A stretch of DNA of 6,134 nucleotides from Lactobacillus sp. Lineage in GTDB: Bacteria; Pseudomonadota; Alphaproteobacteria; RF32; CAG-239. The position numbers and the translations under genes are program-made. Below, piece after piece: positions 1 to 6,105 of the stretch; position 1 is the stretch's first letter; every line of letters begins with the position of its first letter. The stretch covers positions 1-6,134 of the forward strand of contig JAISFX010000018.1 in assembly GCA_031263385.1 (NCBI GenBank), written 5' to 3'. The notes under the pieces were generated by a model. The model worked only from the letters and a program-made list of their open reading frames with translations, did not search any database and was not told where the DNA came from.

Positions 1-60
1 GTGTAACTTTATTTATGCCAAAACTGTGCTATGTTAAGGCTTCGAGACATATTAAATAAG

Positions 61-66
61 TATAAT
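61..66 (+). promoter_or_regulatory. Putative -10 element of the lipoprotein gene
   Basis: A perfect TATAAT hexamer lies 16 bases before the lipoprotein start codon. No convincing -35 box is found at 16-18 bases upstream (about 37-45 reads as a poor GGCTTC-like match), and there is no extended TG motif. Transcription from here would begin near 73, leaving a leader of only about ten bases. AT-rich sequence can produce this hexamer by chance, so confidence is modest. The rest of 1-82 shows no other feature I can support. Confidence 0.35.
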
Positions 67-82
67 TCTAAAAAAAAGAAGT

Positions 83-475
83 ATGAAAAATTTAGCAGTT
101 TTATTTGTAGCCGTTATGGCTGTTGCGTTGACATCATGTGATAAAAACGAAGAAAATCTGATGCAGGAAAGTTTTGAATTAATAAGCGATGGAGTTTTCC
201 GGTCAGCAGAAACTGAGGTTTTTACGGGGGAGACACAAAGAGCAGGTTGGTTCGTGATTTTTTTAACAAGCCGTGGTAACAGTGTTAGTTTCATCTGTAA
301 TCCTGATCGTGGTGTTGAAATTGGCAATTACGTTGGCGATTTGCCAATTGTCACTGATGAGCCGGTTACCACAGATAATTTCGCGACATCAATTTCAGAA
401 GATGGAAAAATTGCGACGATTACCCGTACTGACGGCGAATCATGGCAAGCTTGGCTCTACGGACCGGGCAATTGA
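83..475 (+). CDS. Small putative lipoprotein of unknown function
   Basis: The gene encodes 130 residues. The N-terminus is a lipoprotein signal peptide: Lys2, a hydrophobic stretch at residues 4-16, and a lipobox ending LTSC with the lipidated cysteine at residue 19. The mature protein would be about 112 residues, anchored to a membrane by its lipidated end. Residue +2 after the cysteine is Asp, which in E. coli-type Lol sorting favours retention in the inner membrane; the following Lys-Asn-Glu-Glu run is also reminiscent of Bacteroidetes lipoproteins. The mature part is rich in Thr, Ser, Gly and Val with short alternating hydrophobic stretches, suggesting a small beta-rich fold, and it holds no cysteine beyond Cys19 and Cys97. 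I do not recognise the family. The ribosome site is poor (an AAGAAG-like purine run immediately before ATG). A strong terminator follows, so the gene is probably transcribed alone. The lipoprotein call is good; the function is unknown. Confidence 0.8.
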   Translation: MKNLAVLFVAVMAVALTSCDKNEENLMQESFELISDGVFRSAETEVFTGETQRAGWFVIFLTSRGNSVSFICNPDRGVEIGNYVGDLPIVTDEPVTTDNFATSISEDGKIATITRTDGESWQAWLYGPGN

Positions 476-506
476 GATAAACAAACATAGTAAATAACTT
501 TTAGCG

Positions 507-534
507 GCGGGGCAGAAATGCCTCGCTTTTTTTT
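507..534 (+). terminator. Intrinsic terminator after the lipoprotein gene
   Basis: An eight-base-pair GC-rich stem pairs GCGGGGCA (507-514) with TGCCTCGC (519-526), containing one G-U pair. The stem closes on a GAAA tetraloop (GNRA type) and is followed at once by eight T residues (527-534). This is a textbook rho-independent terminator 31 bases past the lipoprotein stop codon. It separates this gene from the phosphatase operon. Confidence 0.93.
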
Positions 535-567
535 GTGGGGTGAGTATTATATTGGGAGCAGGGCAGC

Positions 568-575
568 AGGAGGGG
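568..575 (+). promoter_or_regulatory. Strong ribosome binding site that fixes the start at 578
   Basis: AGGAGGGG lies just before the ATG at 578 and matches the anti-Shine-Dalgarno sequence well, with the AGGAGG core ending four bases before the start. It settles the start of the first histidine phosphatase. The longer in-frame ATG at 518 begins in the loop and stem of the terminator and has no such site. Confidence 0.85.
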
Positions 576-577
576 TG

Positions 578-1162
578 ATGAGGAAGGATTTTTATTTATT
601 TCGGCATGGGCAGACGTCTTATAATGTTGAGAATCGGGTTCAGGGGCGGATTAAGGGCAGTATGCTTACTGGAAAAGGCCGTGAACAGGCCGTAGAGGTT
701 GGAAAAAAGCTTAAAGATAAAGGTATAGAGGTTATACATAGCAGCCCGCTGCCAAGGGCTGTTGCTTCGGCAGAGATTGTGGCTGAGGCTTTGGGCGTTA
801 AAGTAGTTGTTGATGAGGGGCTGACAGAGACAAGTTTCGGCATTATTGAGGGTATGATTGAAAAAGATGCCAGAGCAGAATATGGTGATGTGTTCGCCAA
901 GTGGTCAGGGGAGTATCCTGAGTGTATGGATGTTTGTTTTGAAGGGGGAGAGACCAAAAGACAGACATATGAACGAATTCTCAGTGTTTTAGAGAATATA
1001 ACACAGAAAAAAGAGAGAATTATAGGAATTGCAGCGCACAGCGGGGTGATAAGGTATTTGGTTAGAGGCCTTTTTGAGGTAAGAATCGATGCTGCGGATA
1101 TTAAAAATGGAGCGATTTTTCATATTGTTTACGAAAATGGTGAGTGGCGGCAGGAAAACTGA
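578..1162 (+). CDS. Histidine phosphatase family protein (first copy)
   Basis: This 194-residue protein belongs to the histidine phosphatase (phosphoglycerate-mutase-like) superfamily, whose members remove phosphate through a phospho-histidine intermediate. The RHG motif is at residues 9-11 (Arg9, nucleophile His10), followed by Gln-Thr. The second phosphate-binding Arg is Arg60 in SSPLPR, the likely proton donor is Glu84 in LTETSFG, and the second catalytic histidine is His154 in AAHSG. All four core residues are present, and the length fits the small single-domain branch (PhoE, CobC-like, GpmB). It is probably cytosolic, with no signal peptide. I chose the start at 578 because of the strong ribosome site and because the paralog at 1680 begins with the same MRK-FY-FRHG spacing. 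It is the first gene of a three-gene unit, and its stop overlaps the next start by one base. The substrate cannot be told from sequence; a cobalamin-pathway role is not supported by the neighbours. Confidence 0.92.
   Translation: MRKDFYLFRHGQTSYNVENRVQGRIKGSMLTGKGREQAVEVGKKLKDKGIEVIHSSPLPRAVASAEIVAEALGVKVVVDEGLTETSFGIIEGMIEKDARAEYGDVFAKWSGEYPECMDVCFEGGETKRQTYERILSVLENITQKKERIIGIAAHSGVIRYLVRGLFEVRIDAADIKNGAIFHIVYENGEWRQEN
1152..1156 (+). promoter_or_regulatory. Ribosome binding site supporting the start at 1162
   Basis: AGGAA lies about five bases before the ATG at 1162, inside the last codons of the upstream phosphatase gene. It supports the ATG at 1162 over the in-frame GTG at 1144, which would add six residues and lacks a comparable site. 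Confidence 0.6.
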
Positions 1163-1683
1163 TGAAAAAGTATAAAAGGATATGCATTATTGGCAATAGT
1201 GGGTCAGGAAAGACTTATTTGTCAAAGATATTGACCAAGAGAACGGGTTTGCCGCTTTATCATATTGATAAAATATATTGGCTTCCGGGCTGGGTTAGGG
1301 TTCCTGTGGAGGAGTGCCGAGCCAAGGTTGTTGAGATGTCAGAGGCTGATGAATGGATTTTTGAAGGAAATAATAAGTCAACATTCAGAGAAAGGTTTGA
1401 TAGAACGGAGTTGGTGGTGTTTTTGGATGTAACCCCTGTGTTATGCTGTTTTCGGGCGCTTAAGAGGATGATGTTGGACAAGGTTCGGGATGATATGGCT
1501 GAGGGCTGTGAGGAGAGATTTGACTGGAAATTCTGCCGATATATGCTTACTTATCGTAAAAAAATTAGGCCAGTGGTAGAGGCTTTGATTGAGGAATATA
1601 AGGATAAAGTTGACTTTTGTGTGGTTAAAAACAAAAAAGAACGCGATAAATTTATAGAAGAACTTACAGAGGCGTACAAATGA
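1162..1683 (+). CDS. P-loop NTPase, FlaR / adenylate-kinase-like
   Basis: This 173-residue cytosolic protein is a small P-loop kinase-like NTPase. The Walker A motif GNSGSGKT is at residues 11-18 with Lys17 for phosphate binding. Next comes an IDKIYWLPGW segment (35-44), then WIFEGN (65-70), then a hydrophobic strand VVFLDV (85-90) in the Walker B position. An Arg- and Cys-containing lid region follows (about 95-125) with RALKR and an EGCEERFD stretch. This order and these motifs match proteins annotated as DNA topology modulation protein FlaR, which are related to adenylate kinase and shikimate kinase. The name is historical; a nucleoside or small-molecule kinase role is equally likely. The start at 1162 shares one base with the upstream TGA, and the stop overlaps the next start as ATGA. 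The gene is therefore probably translationally coupled on both sides and expressed with the two phosphatases. Its substrate is unknown. Confidence 0.85.
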   Translation: MKKYKRICIIGNSGSGKTYLSKILTKRTGLPLYHIDKIYWLPGWVRVPVEECRAKVVEMSEADEWIFEGNNKSTFRERFDRTELVVFLDVTPVLCCFRALKRMMLDKVRDDMAEGCEERFDWKFCRYMLTYRKKIRPVVEALIEEYKDKVDFCVVKNKKERDKFIEELTEAYK

Positions 1684-2255
1684 GAAAATATTTTTATATA
1701 TTCAGGCATGGAGAGACTGATCTGAATAATCAGGGAATTTGGCAGGCCAGAAGGCTTGATATTGAGTTGAACTCAAAAGGAGAAGCTCAGGCGTTGGAGC
1801 TTGGCGAAAAGCTTGTTGGTAAAGGGATTGAGGTTATATTCTCGAGCCCGATGAACCGTGCTATAAGGACAGCAGAGCTTGCAAATGCAAAGATTAATGT
1901 GCCGATTTTGATAAAAGAAGGGCTGATTGAGGCTGATTTAGGAGAGGTTGAGGGTTTGGATATCAAGGCTTATAGAGAAACCAACCCAAAAGAATGTGAG
2001 ATGTGGTTTGGGATGGAGCCCGATAACTTTGACTTTGCGCATAAGGGCGCGGAAAGCAAAAGGCAGATTTATGAGAGGTTTCGCGCTGTTTTAGAAGATT
2101 TATTGAATGAAAAATATTCTGTAATGGGGGTTTCTACCCATGGGGCGATGATTAGGATGCTCTTGTATGGACTGCTAGGCCGTAAAGAGAAGGTGCATAA
2201 CGGCGTGCCTTATCATATCATACACGAAGATGGGGAATGGATGCTAGGGGAATAA
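1680..2255 (+). CDS. Histidine phosphatase family protein (second copy)
   Basis: This 191-residue protein is a second histidine phosphatase. The RHGET motif holds Arg9 and His10, with Arg60 in SSPMNR, Glu84 in GLIEADLG and His154 in STHG. These are the same residue numbers as in the copy at 578-1162, because the two align without a gap to about residue 165; by hand count about 76 positions are identical (about 40%). The C-terminal pattern NG..(F/Y)HI..E(N/D)GEW is shared as well. The pair is therefore an old tandem duplication now interrupted by the P-loop NTPase gene, or two family members assembled together. The region after RHGET differs (QARRLDIEL instead of QGRIKGSML), and so does the segment at 95-120 that caps the active site, so the substrates may differ. 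AGAGG at 1668-1672 serves as ribosome site, and the start overlaps the upstream stop by four bases. The cellular substrate is unknown. Confidence 0.92.
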   Translation: MRKYFYIFRHGETDLNNQGIWQARRLDIELNSKGEAQALELGEKLVGKGIEVIFSSPMNRAIRTAELANAKINVPILIKEGLIEADLGEVEGLDIKAYRETNPKECEMWFGMEPDNFDFAHKGAESKRQIYERFRAVLEDLLNEKYSVMGVSTHGAMIRMLLYGLLGRKEKVHNGVPYHIIHEDGEWMLGE

Positions 2256-2262
2256 ACAAGCG

Positions 2263-2287
2263 GCGGAGGCAGGTGTCTCTGCTTTTT
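2263..2287 (+). terminator. Intrinsic terminator after the phosphatase operon
   Basis: GCGGAGGC (2263-2270) pairs with GTCTCTGC (2275-2282) over eight base pairs including two G-U pairs, closing on an AGGT loop, followed by five T residues (2283-2287). It begins eight bases past the stop codon at 2255. It is weaker than the terminator at 507-534 but has the standard form. The flanking bases resemble those of the first terminator: both have AGCGGCGG on the left arm side and GC followed by a T run on the right. Confidence 0.8.
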
Positions 2288-2290
2288 GTT

Positions 2291-2347
2291 TATAATAAAC
2301 CTTAGGCATAGATTTTTTGTTATTAGTGATATATCGTTGTTGTAAAT
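2291..2347 (+). promoter_or_regulatory. Probable promoter region for the TPR-kinase operon
   Basis: A promoter is expected here, because a terminator ends at 2287 and a new gene with a strong ribosome site starts at 2370. Two candidates are visible. One is a perfect TATAAT at 2291-2296, but its -35 position falls in the terminator hairpin and matches poorly. The other is TTGTTA (2317-2322) with TGTAAA (2341-2346) at 18 bases, each matching four of six consensus bases. I cannot choose between them by eye, and no operator-like inverted repeat is evident. Confidence 0.3.
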
Positions 2348-2354
2348 AGTAATC

Positions 2355-2361
2355 AAAGGAG
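2355..2361 (+). promoter_or_regulatory. Strong ribosome binding site of the TPR gene
   Basis: AAAGGAG ends eight bases before the ATG at 2370. It is one of the best Shine-Dalgarno matches in the window and supports both this start and a Gram-negative host that uses canonical initiation. Confidence 0.8.
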
Positions 2362-2369
2362 ATTAAAAA

Positions 2370-3512
2370 ATGAAGCAGGAGAACATTGGCTGGATTATCG
2401 GAATTGTTGTGCTTATTGGTTTGGCAGCGCTTGGTTTTGTGTATTATTCAGATAAGGGTGTGAGCCTAAATGCGCAGGAAGTTTATGCAGAAGGTGTTAA
2501 GCAGCTTGAGGCAAGAGATTATGCAAATGCGAAGAAGAGCTTTGACAAGGCGGTTGCCAGCGGTGAAGACCTTGGGGCCGGCATTTATAACGACAGGGCA
2601 GTGGCTAATGTGATGCTTGAGAGATTTGACGATGCAATAGCTGATTTCAGCAGGGCGATTGATATGGAATCAGACAAGCCGGATGCATATGTTCAGAGAG
2701 GGTTTGTTTATGTTATTAAAAAAGAGCCCGGCAATGCTATAGCTGATTTTACAAAAGCGTTATCAATTGATGCAAATTCTGCAAAAGTATATTCTGTAAG
2801 AGGCATGCTGTATGCCGATTTGCAAAGATTTGAAGATGCTATGAAAGATTTTGATAAGGCTTTGGAGCTTGAGCCTAATAATATTGATCTTCATCTGAGA
2901 AGAGCATCATTAAATGCATATCTTGGTAATTGGGATGCTTCTATTGCTGGCTTTAATAAGGCAGTGGATATTTGCCCTGAATGTACTCCTTTGTATATGG
3001 ATTTGGCGATGATTCACCAACAGATGGGTAATAATCATGAGGCGCTGGCTAATTATAACAAAGCTCTGGAACAGGCTCCTGATAGAGGCGAATATTACTT
3101 TGGCAGAGCGATGTTTTTCTCTTCAGTTGGTATGAAAAATGAGGCTATTGCCGATTATTCTCAAGGTATAGAGCTGTATCCTGATGATTCTTCAATGTAT
3201 AATAATCGTGCGATTTTATATTATGAAGCAGGAAGATATGACGAAGCGTTAAAAGACCTCAACAAAGTGTTGGAGTTGGACCCTAACAGCGAACATGCTT
3301 ATTATAATTTGGCAGAGTTATATATCTTTAAGGGTGACTTCGATTTGGCGCTTGATAATCTGATGAAGCTTATGGAAATAAACTCTAATGCGGAGCTTTT
3401 TACAGATGACAAGGCAAATTGGATCAAAGAGCTTAATAAGCACAAAGATAATGCCAATGTTAGAAAAATTAAAGAAATCGTAGATAATATGAGGACCAGA
3501 GAGAGGGACTAG
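2370..3512 (+). CDS. Membrane-anchored TPR repeat protein
   Basis: The 380-residue protein begins with a short head and one hydrophobic helix (residues 7-26), which acts as an uncleaved signal anchor. The rest would most likely face the periplasm, although the topology is not certain. From about residue 35 to 341 it is built of roughly nine tetratricopeptide repeats at about 34-residue spacing. Each shows the usual pattern of a small or aromatic residue in helix A and an A-x-x-(D/N)-(F/Y) core with K-A-(L/I) in helix B, for example ANAKKSFDKA, DAIADFSRAI, DAMKDFDKAL and EALKDLNKVL. A charged C-terminal tail (350-380) follows. TPR arrays are protein-binding scaffolds, so an enzymatic role is unlikely. 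The gene is separated by only three bases from the kinase gene downstream and very probably shares its transcript. Acting as input partner or scaffold for that sensor-less kinase is my inference. Confidence 0.9.
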   Translation: MKQENIGWIIGIVVLIGLAALGFVYYSDKGVSLNAQEVYAEGVKQLEARDYANAKKSFDKAVASGEDLGAGIYNDRAVANVMLERFDDAIADFSRAIDMESDKPDAYVQRGFVYVIKKEPGNAIADFTKALSIDANSAKVYSVRGMLYADLQRFEDAMKDFDKALELEPNNIDLHLRRASLNAYLGNWDASIAGFNKAVDICPECTPLYMDLAMIHQQMGNNHEALANYNKALEQAPDRGEYYFGRAMFFSSVGMKNEAIADYSQGIELYPDDSSMYNNRAILYYEAGRYDEALKDLNKVLELDPNSEHAYYNLAELYIFKGDFDLALDNLMKLMEINSNAELFTDDKANWIKELNKHKDNANVRKIKEIVDNMRTRERD

Positions 3513-3515
3513 TCT

Positions 3516-4787
3516 ATGGAGTGGTCCAACAGAGAGTGGCTGATTTTATTTCTTATAATTCTGGTTTTGTTATTGGGCCGGAACTATATGTTGGTCAGGC
3601 GTTTGCAAAAGATGAAGCGTCGCGAAAACCGCAATGTGGCATTGTTGGCAAAGTTTAACCAAAGCCAAAAAATGGAATCTATCGGGCGTTTGGCCGGTGG
3701 GGTTGCTCATGATTTTAATAATATGCTTACCGGAATAAGCGGAGCAGCAGAAATGCTGGAGGCTAAAATGGCCTCTAAAGACCCGCTTAAGCGTTATACG
3801 GACATTATCCTTAAGGCGTGCAACAGGGCGGCGAACTTGACGTCTGAGCTTTTGGTTTTTTCTCGAAACAAGGGAGTGGACAAGGGTTATATGGACCTGC
3901 ATGAGTGTATTGAGGACAGCATCAGCCTTTTGGCACATGGCATAAGCCGCAAAATAACCATTAGAAAATCTTTGAAAGCGCAGGAATTTAATATTATCGG
4001 CAATCATGATATGTTGCAGAATATGATTATGAACTTGGGTTTTAATGCTAAAGACGCCATGGAAGAAGGCGGTACGATGTCTATTAAGACCAAAAATGTG
4101 GAGCTTAGCAGCAGACGTATTCAGAACACAACACACAAGGTGGAACCCGGGAAATATGTGGAGCTGATTATTAAAGACACAGGGGCAGGTATTCCTAAAG
4201 AGCTTCATGATAAAATTTTTGACCCATTCTTCACAACAAAAGGTATCGGAAAGGGAAATGGGTTGGGGTTGCCAGCGGTTTATGGTATTGTGACTAATCA
4301 CGATGGTACTATGAAAATTGACAGCTCTGCAAAAGGAACAGTATTTAGTATTTATTTTCCGGTTGCTAAGGCTAAAGAAAAAAGAAAGAAAAAAGAGGGT
4401 AAGATTAAAGAAATCAAGGCTAAGGTGTTGATTTTGGATGATGAAGCTATACTCTTAGAGCTTTTGAAAGATATGCTGGAGAGTGTGGGGGCAGAAGTTA
4501 TAACTACGACCAAGCCTAGAGATGCTATAGAAATATATGAGCACAAAAAAGATATAGATGTGGTAATGCTAGACGTTATTATGCCGACAATGAACGGAAT
4601 TGAAGTATATGAAGAAATGAGGAAAATCAACCCTAACGTTAAGGTGGTGTTGATGAGCGGCTATACTCAAGACAAAAGAATTGACGGTATTGTTAAAAAC
4701 CAAAAAAATGTTGAATTTGTTAGGAAACCTTATATGATTAAAGAAGTGACTTCGAAATTATCTAAGGTTCTCAACGGGGCTGAATAG
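3516..4787 (+). CDS. Hybrid histidine kinase with C-terminal receiver, no sensor domain
   Basis: This 423-residue protein has one hydrophobic segment (residues 8-20), then a basic juxtamembrane stretch. A dimerisation and phospho-acceptor domain follows with His65 in GGVAHDFNN; Asp66 and Asn69 form a DxxN motif of the type linked to phosphatase activity. The ATP-binding domain shows an N box (Asn173, Asn177), the DTGAG box (Asp221) and GNGLGL (247-252). A Lys/Glu-rich linker (285-303) leads to a receiver with acidic Asp308/Asp309, phospho-acceptor Asp353, Ser381 and Lys404. All catalytic residues appear intact. The kinase core resembles the CckA/NtrB group, but the PAS domains and second membrane helix usual in CckA are missing, so no sensory region is visible. 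The ribosome site is a GAGAGG purine run at 3501-3506. The receiver would pass phosphate to an Hpt protein, or feed back on the kinase; no such partner lies in the window. Confidence 0.92.
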   Translation: MEWSNREWLILFLIILVLLLGRNYMLVRRLQKMKRRENRNVALLAKFNQSQKMESIGRLAGGVAHDFNNMLTGISGAAEMLEAKMASKDPLKRYTDIILKACNRAANLTSELLVFSRNKGVDKGYMDLHECIEDSISLLAHGISRKITIRKSLKAQEFNIIGNHDMLQNMIMNLGFNAKDAMEEGGTMSIKTKNVELSSRRIQNTTHKVEPGKYVELIIKDTGAGIPKELHDKIFDPFFTTKGIGKGNGLGLPAVYGIVTNHDGTMKIDSSAKGTVFSIYFPVAKAKEKRKKKEGKIKEIKAKVLILDDEAILLELLKDMLESVGAEVITTTKPRDAIEIYEHKKDIDVVMLDVIMPTMNGIEVYEEMRKINPNVKVVLMSGYTQDKRIDGIVKNQKNVEFVRKPYMIKEVTSKLSKVLNGAE

Positions 4788-4798
4788 AAAGTTTAAAG

Positions 4799-6085
4799 AT
4801 GAGTATGCTGATAAAGAAAATAGCTAAAGAAACATTTTTGCTGAGTGCCTTGGATAGAGTGGCGAAAAACCCGTTTGGGTATGGGGTTCTTTATGTTAGT
4901 ATATCTAAGTTAAAACCCAAAAACAGACATCCTGAATTTGTGAAGATTTTTACAAAGCTTTTTGACAGCGTGGTTGGCGCAACAAAGGGCTCTTTGTATG
5001 TGCTTTCTAATGGTGATTTTGTGATTTTAGCCAAAGATATTGCCCCAAATATGGTTGATGAAGCCGTTAAAAAGCTTAGAGAAGGTTTGGCAAGAGACCC
5101 TATTTTAGAAGGTGAAGATGTTACCAAGTTTGCGGCAGTGTATCACTTCCCTGACAGGTTTAACGAGTTTTACTCATATGTAGAGAGAATTAAAAATTCT
5201 GAGATAAGGAATGTTTCTGTTGGGGCAAATGCGCCAAGAGCAATTACAGCATCAGAAATTGAAGACGTTATTAATGAGCTTAACAGCTTTGATATTGCAG
5301 AGATTATTAAGCGCCAAAGCGTTATGAGATACACTCCTCCAGAGAAGTTTAGCCTTATGTTTCAGGAGTTTTTTGTGGCGGTTAAAGACTTGACGCTGCA
5401 GTTTAATGAAAAAATCGACCTGACAGCCAATAAATGGTTGTTTATGTATATGTCACAGAGGCTTGATAAAAAGACAATGGCGTCATTTGTAGAGGCAGAT
5501 TTGACTAAATGGCCAGCCAAAGTGGCTCTAAACCTTAATTTGTCATCTATATTCACTAAAGAGTTTGATGCATTTATAAACGAGTTTCCTAAAGATAACT
5601 GCAAAATTGTTGTTGAGGTTAAGGTTATGGATGTGTTCAATAATAACAAGCAATACATCGAGGCAAGAGAGTTGCTACACGCTAACGGACATAGCTTTTT
5701 GCTCGATGAGATAAGCCCTGCGGCATTGAAAATGCTTGATATTAATAAAATTAAGCCCGATATGGTGAAAATGTTTTGGGAGCCTTTGCTGGAGTTTGAA
5801 GAAGAAAGCGACAATGATTTGAAGGCTGAAATAGAGAAATTTGGTAAGGAAAACGTGATTTTGGCCAAGTGTGACAGCGAAAAAGCCATAAAATGGGGTG
5901 TTAGTCATGGGATTACGGCGTTTCAGGGGCCTTTTATTGATGATATTGAGACCGCTATAAGAAAAGGCAAGTGCCCTGATTCTCCTAATTGCTCGACTTT
6001 GCAGTGCTTGAAAAGAAGGCGTTTGATTACGGGCAATAAGAGAGACGAGTGTACTCGTAAAGAAATTTTGGATGAAATTTGGTAA
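4799..6085 (+). CDS. Degenerate GGDEF-EAL domain protein with Cys-rich tail
   Basis: The 428-residue protein has no signal peptide or membrane helix and is probably cytosolic. Residues about 25-130 look like a GGDEF domain whose signature has decayed: LSNGDFVIL (69-77) stands where (R)xGGDEFxIL is expected, so cyclase activity is unlikely. Residues about 165-390 follow the EAL fold. Asn247 in NLSS, Glu273, Asp303, Lys319 and Gln376 in FQGPF are kept. However, EAL reads as EFF (190-192), the DDFG motif is DEIS, the second Glu of the LEITE motif is lost, and the conserved AEGVE reads as AKCDS (356-360). Phosphodiesterase activity is therefore doubtful; binding c-di-GMP or a protein is more likely. 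The tail holds Cys392, Cys398, Cys403 and Cys418, possibly a metal site. The start at 4799 has only a weak AAAG-like ribosome site; an ATG two codons later is the alternative. The gene lies 11 bases after the kinase gene and is probably co-transcribed with it. Confidence 0.82.
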   Translation: MSMLIKKIAKETFLLSALDRVAKNPFGYGVLYVSISKLKPKNRHPEFVKIFTKLFDSVVGATKGSLYVLSNGDFVILAKDIAPNMVDEAVKKLREGLARDPILEGEDVTKFAAVYHFPDRFNEFYSYVERIKNSEIRNVSVGANAPRAITASEIEDVINELNSFDIAEIIKRQSVMRYTPPEKFSLMFQEFFVAVKDLTLQFNEKIDLTANKWLFMYMSQRLDKKTMASFVEADLTKWPAKVALNLNLSSIFTKEFDAFINEFPKDNCKIVVEVKVMDVFNNNKQYIEARELLHANGHSFLLDEISPAALKMLDINKIKPDMVKMFWEPLLEFEEESDNDLKAEIEKFGKENVILAKCDSEKAIKWGVSHGITAFQGPFIDDIETAIRKGKCPDSPNCSTLQCLKRRRLITGNKRDECTRKEILDEIW

Positions 6086-6105
6086 TAGTTGAAGGAAGCT
6101 GTTGA

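Noticed and set aside
273..497. Plus-strand open frame overlapping the lipoprotein gene
   Set aside because: It runs in a different frame across the lipoprotein gene, has no ribosome site and shows no recognisable motif.
545..553. TATTAT/TATATT as a -10 box for the phosphatase operon
   Set aside because: No -35 box is found at a workable distance; the upstream position falls in the terminator. A promoter must exist between 535 and 577 or the gene depends on read-through, but I cannot place it.
518..577. Longer start for the first histidine phosphatase at ATG 518
   Set aside because: It lies inside the terminator hairpin, has no ribosome site, adds a 20-residue extension absent from the paralog, and a strong AGGAGGGG precedes the ATG at 578.
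1144..1161. GTG start at 1144 for the P-loop NTPase
   Set aside because: It would add six unconserved residues overlapping the upstream gene; the ATG at 1162 has AGGAA at suitable distance and the typical one-base overlap.
3570..4301. Long antisense open frame of 243 residues on the minus strand
   Set aside because: It lies wholly within the well-supported hybrid kinase gene, has no recognisable domain, and its Cys/His/Phe-rich composition is typical of a shadow frame.
5362..5889. Antisense open frame of 175 residues on the minus strand
   Set aside because: It is Ser/Leu-rich and mirrors the EAL-like coding region on the other strand; no ribosome site or domain supports it.
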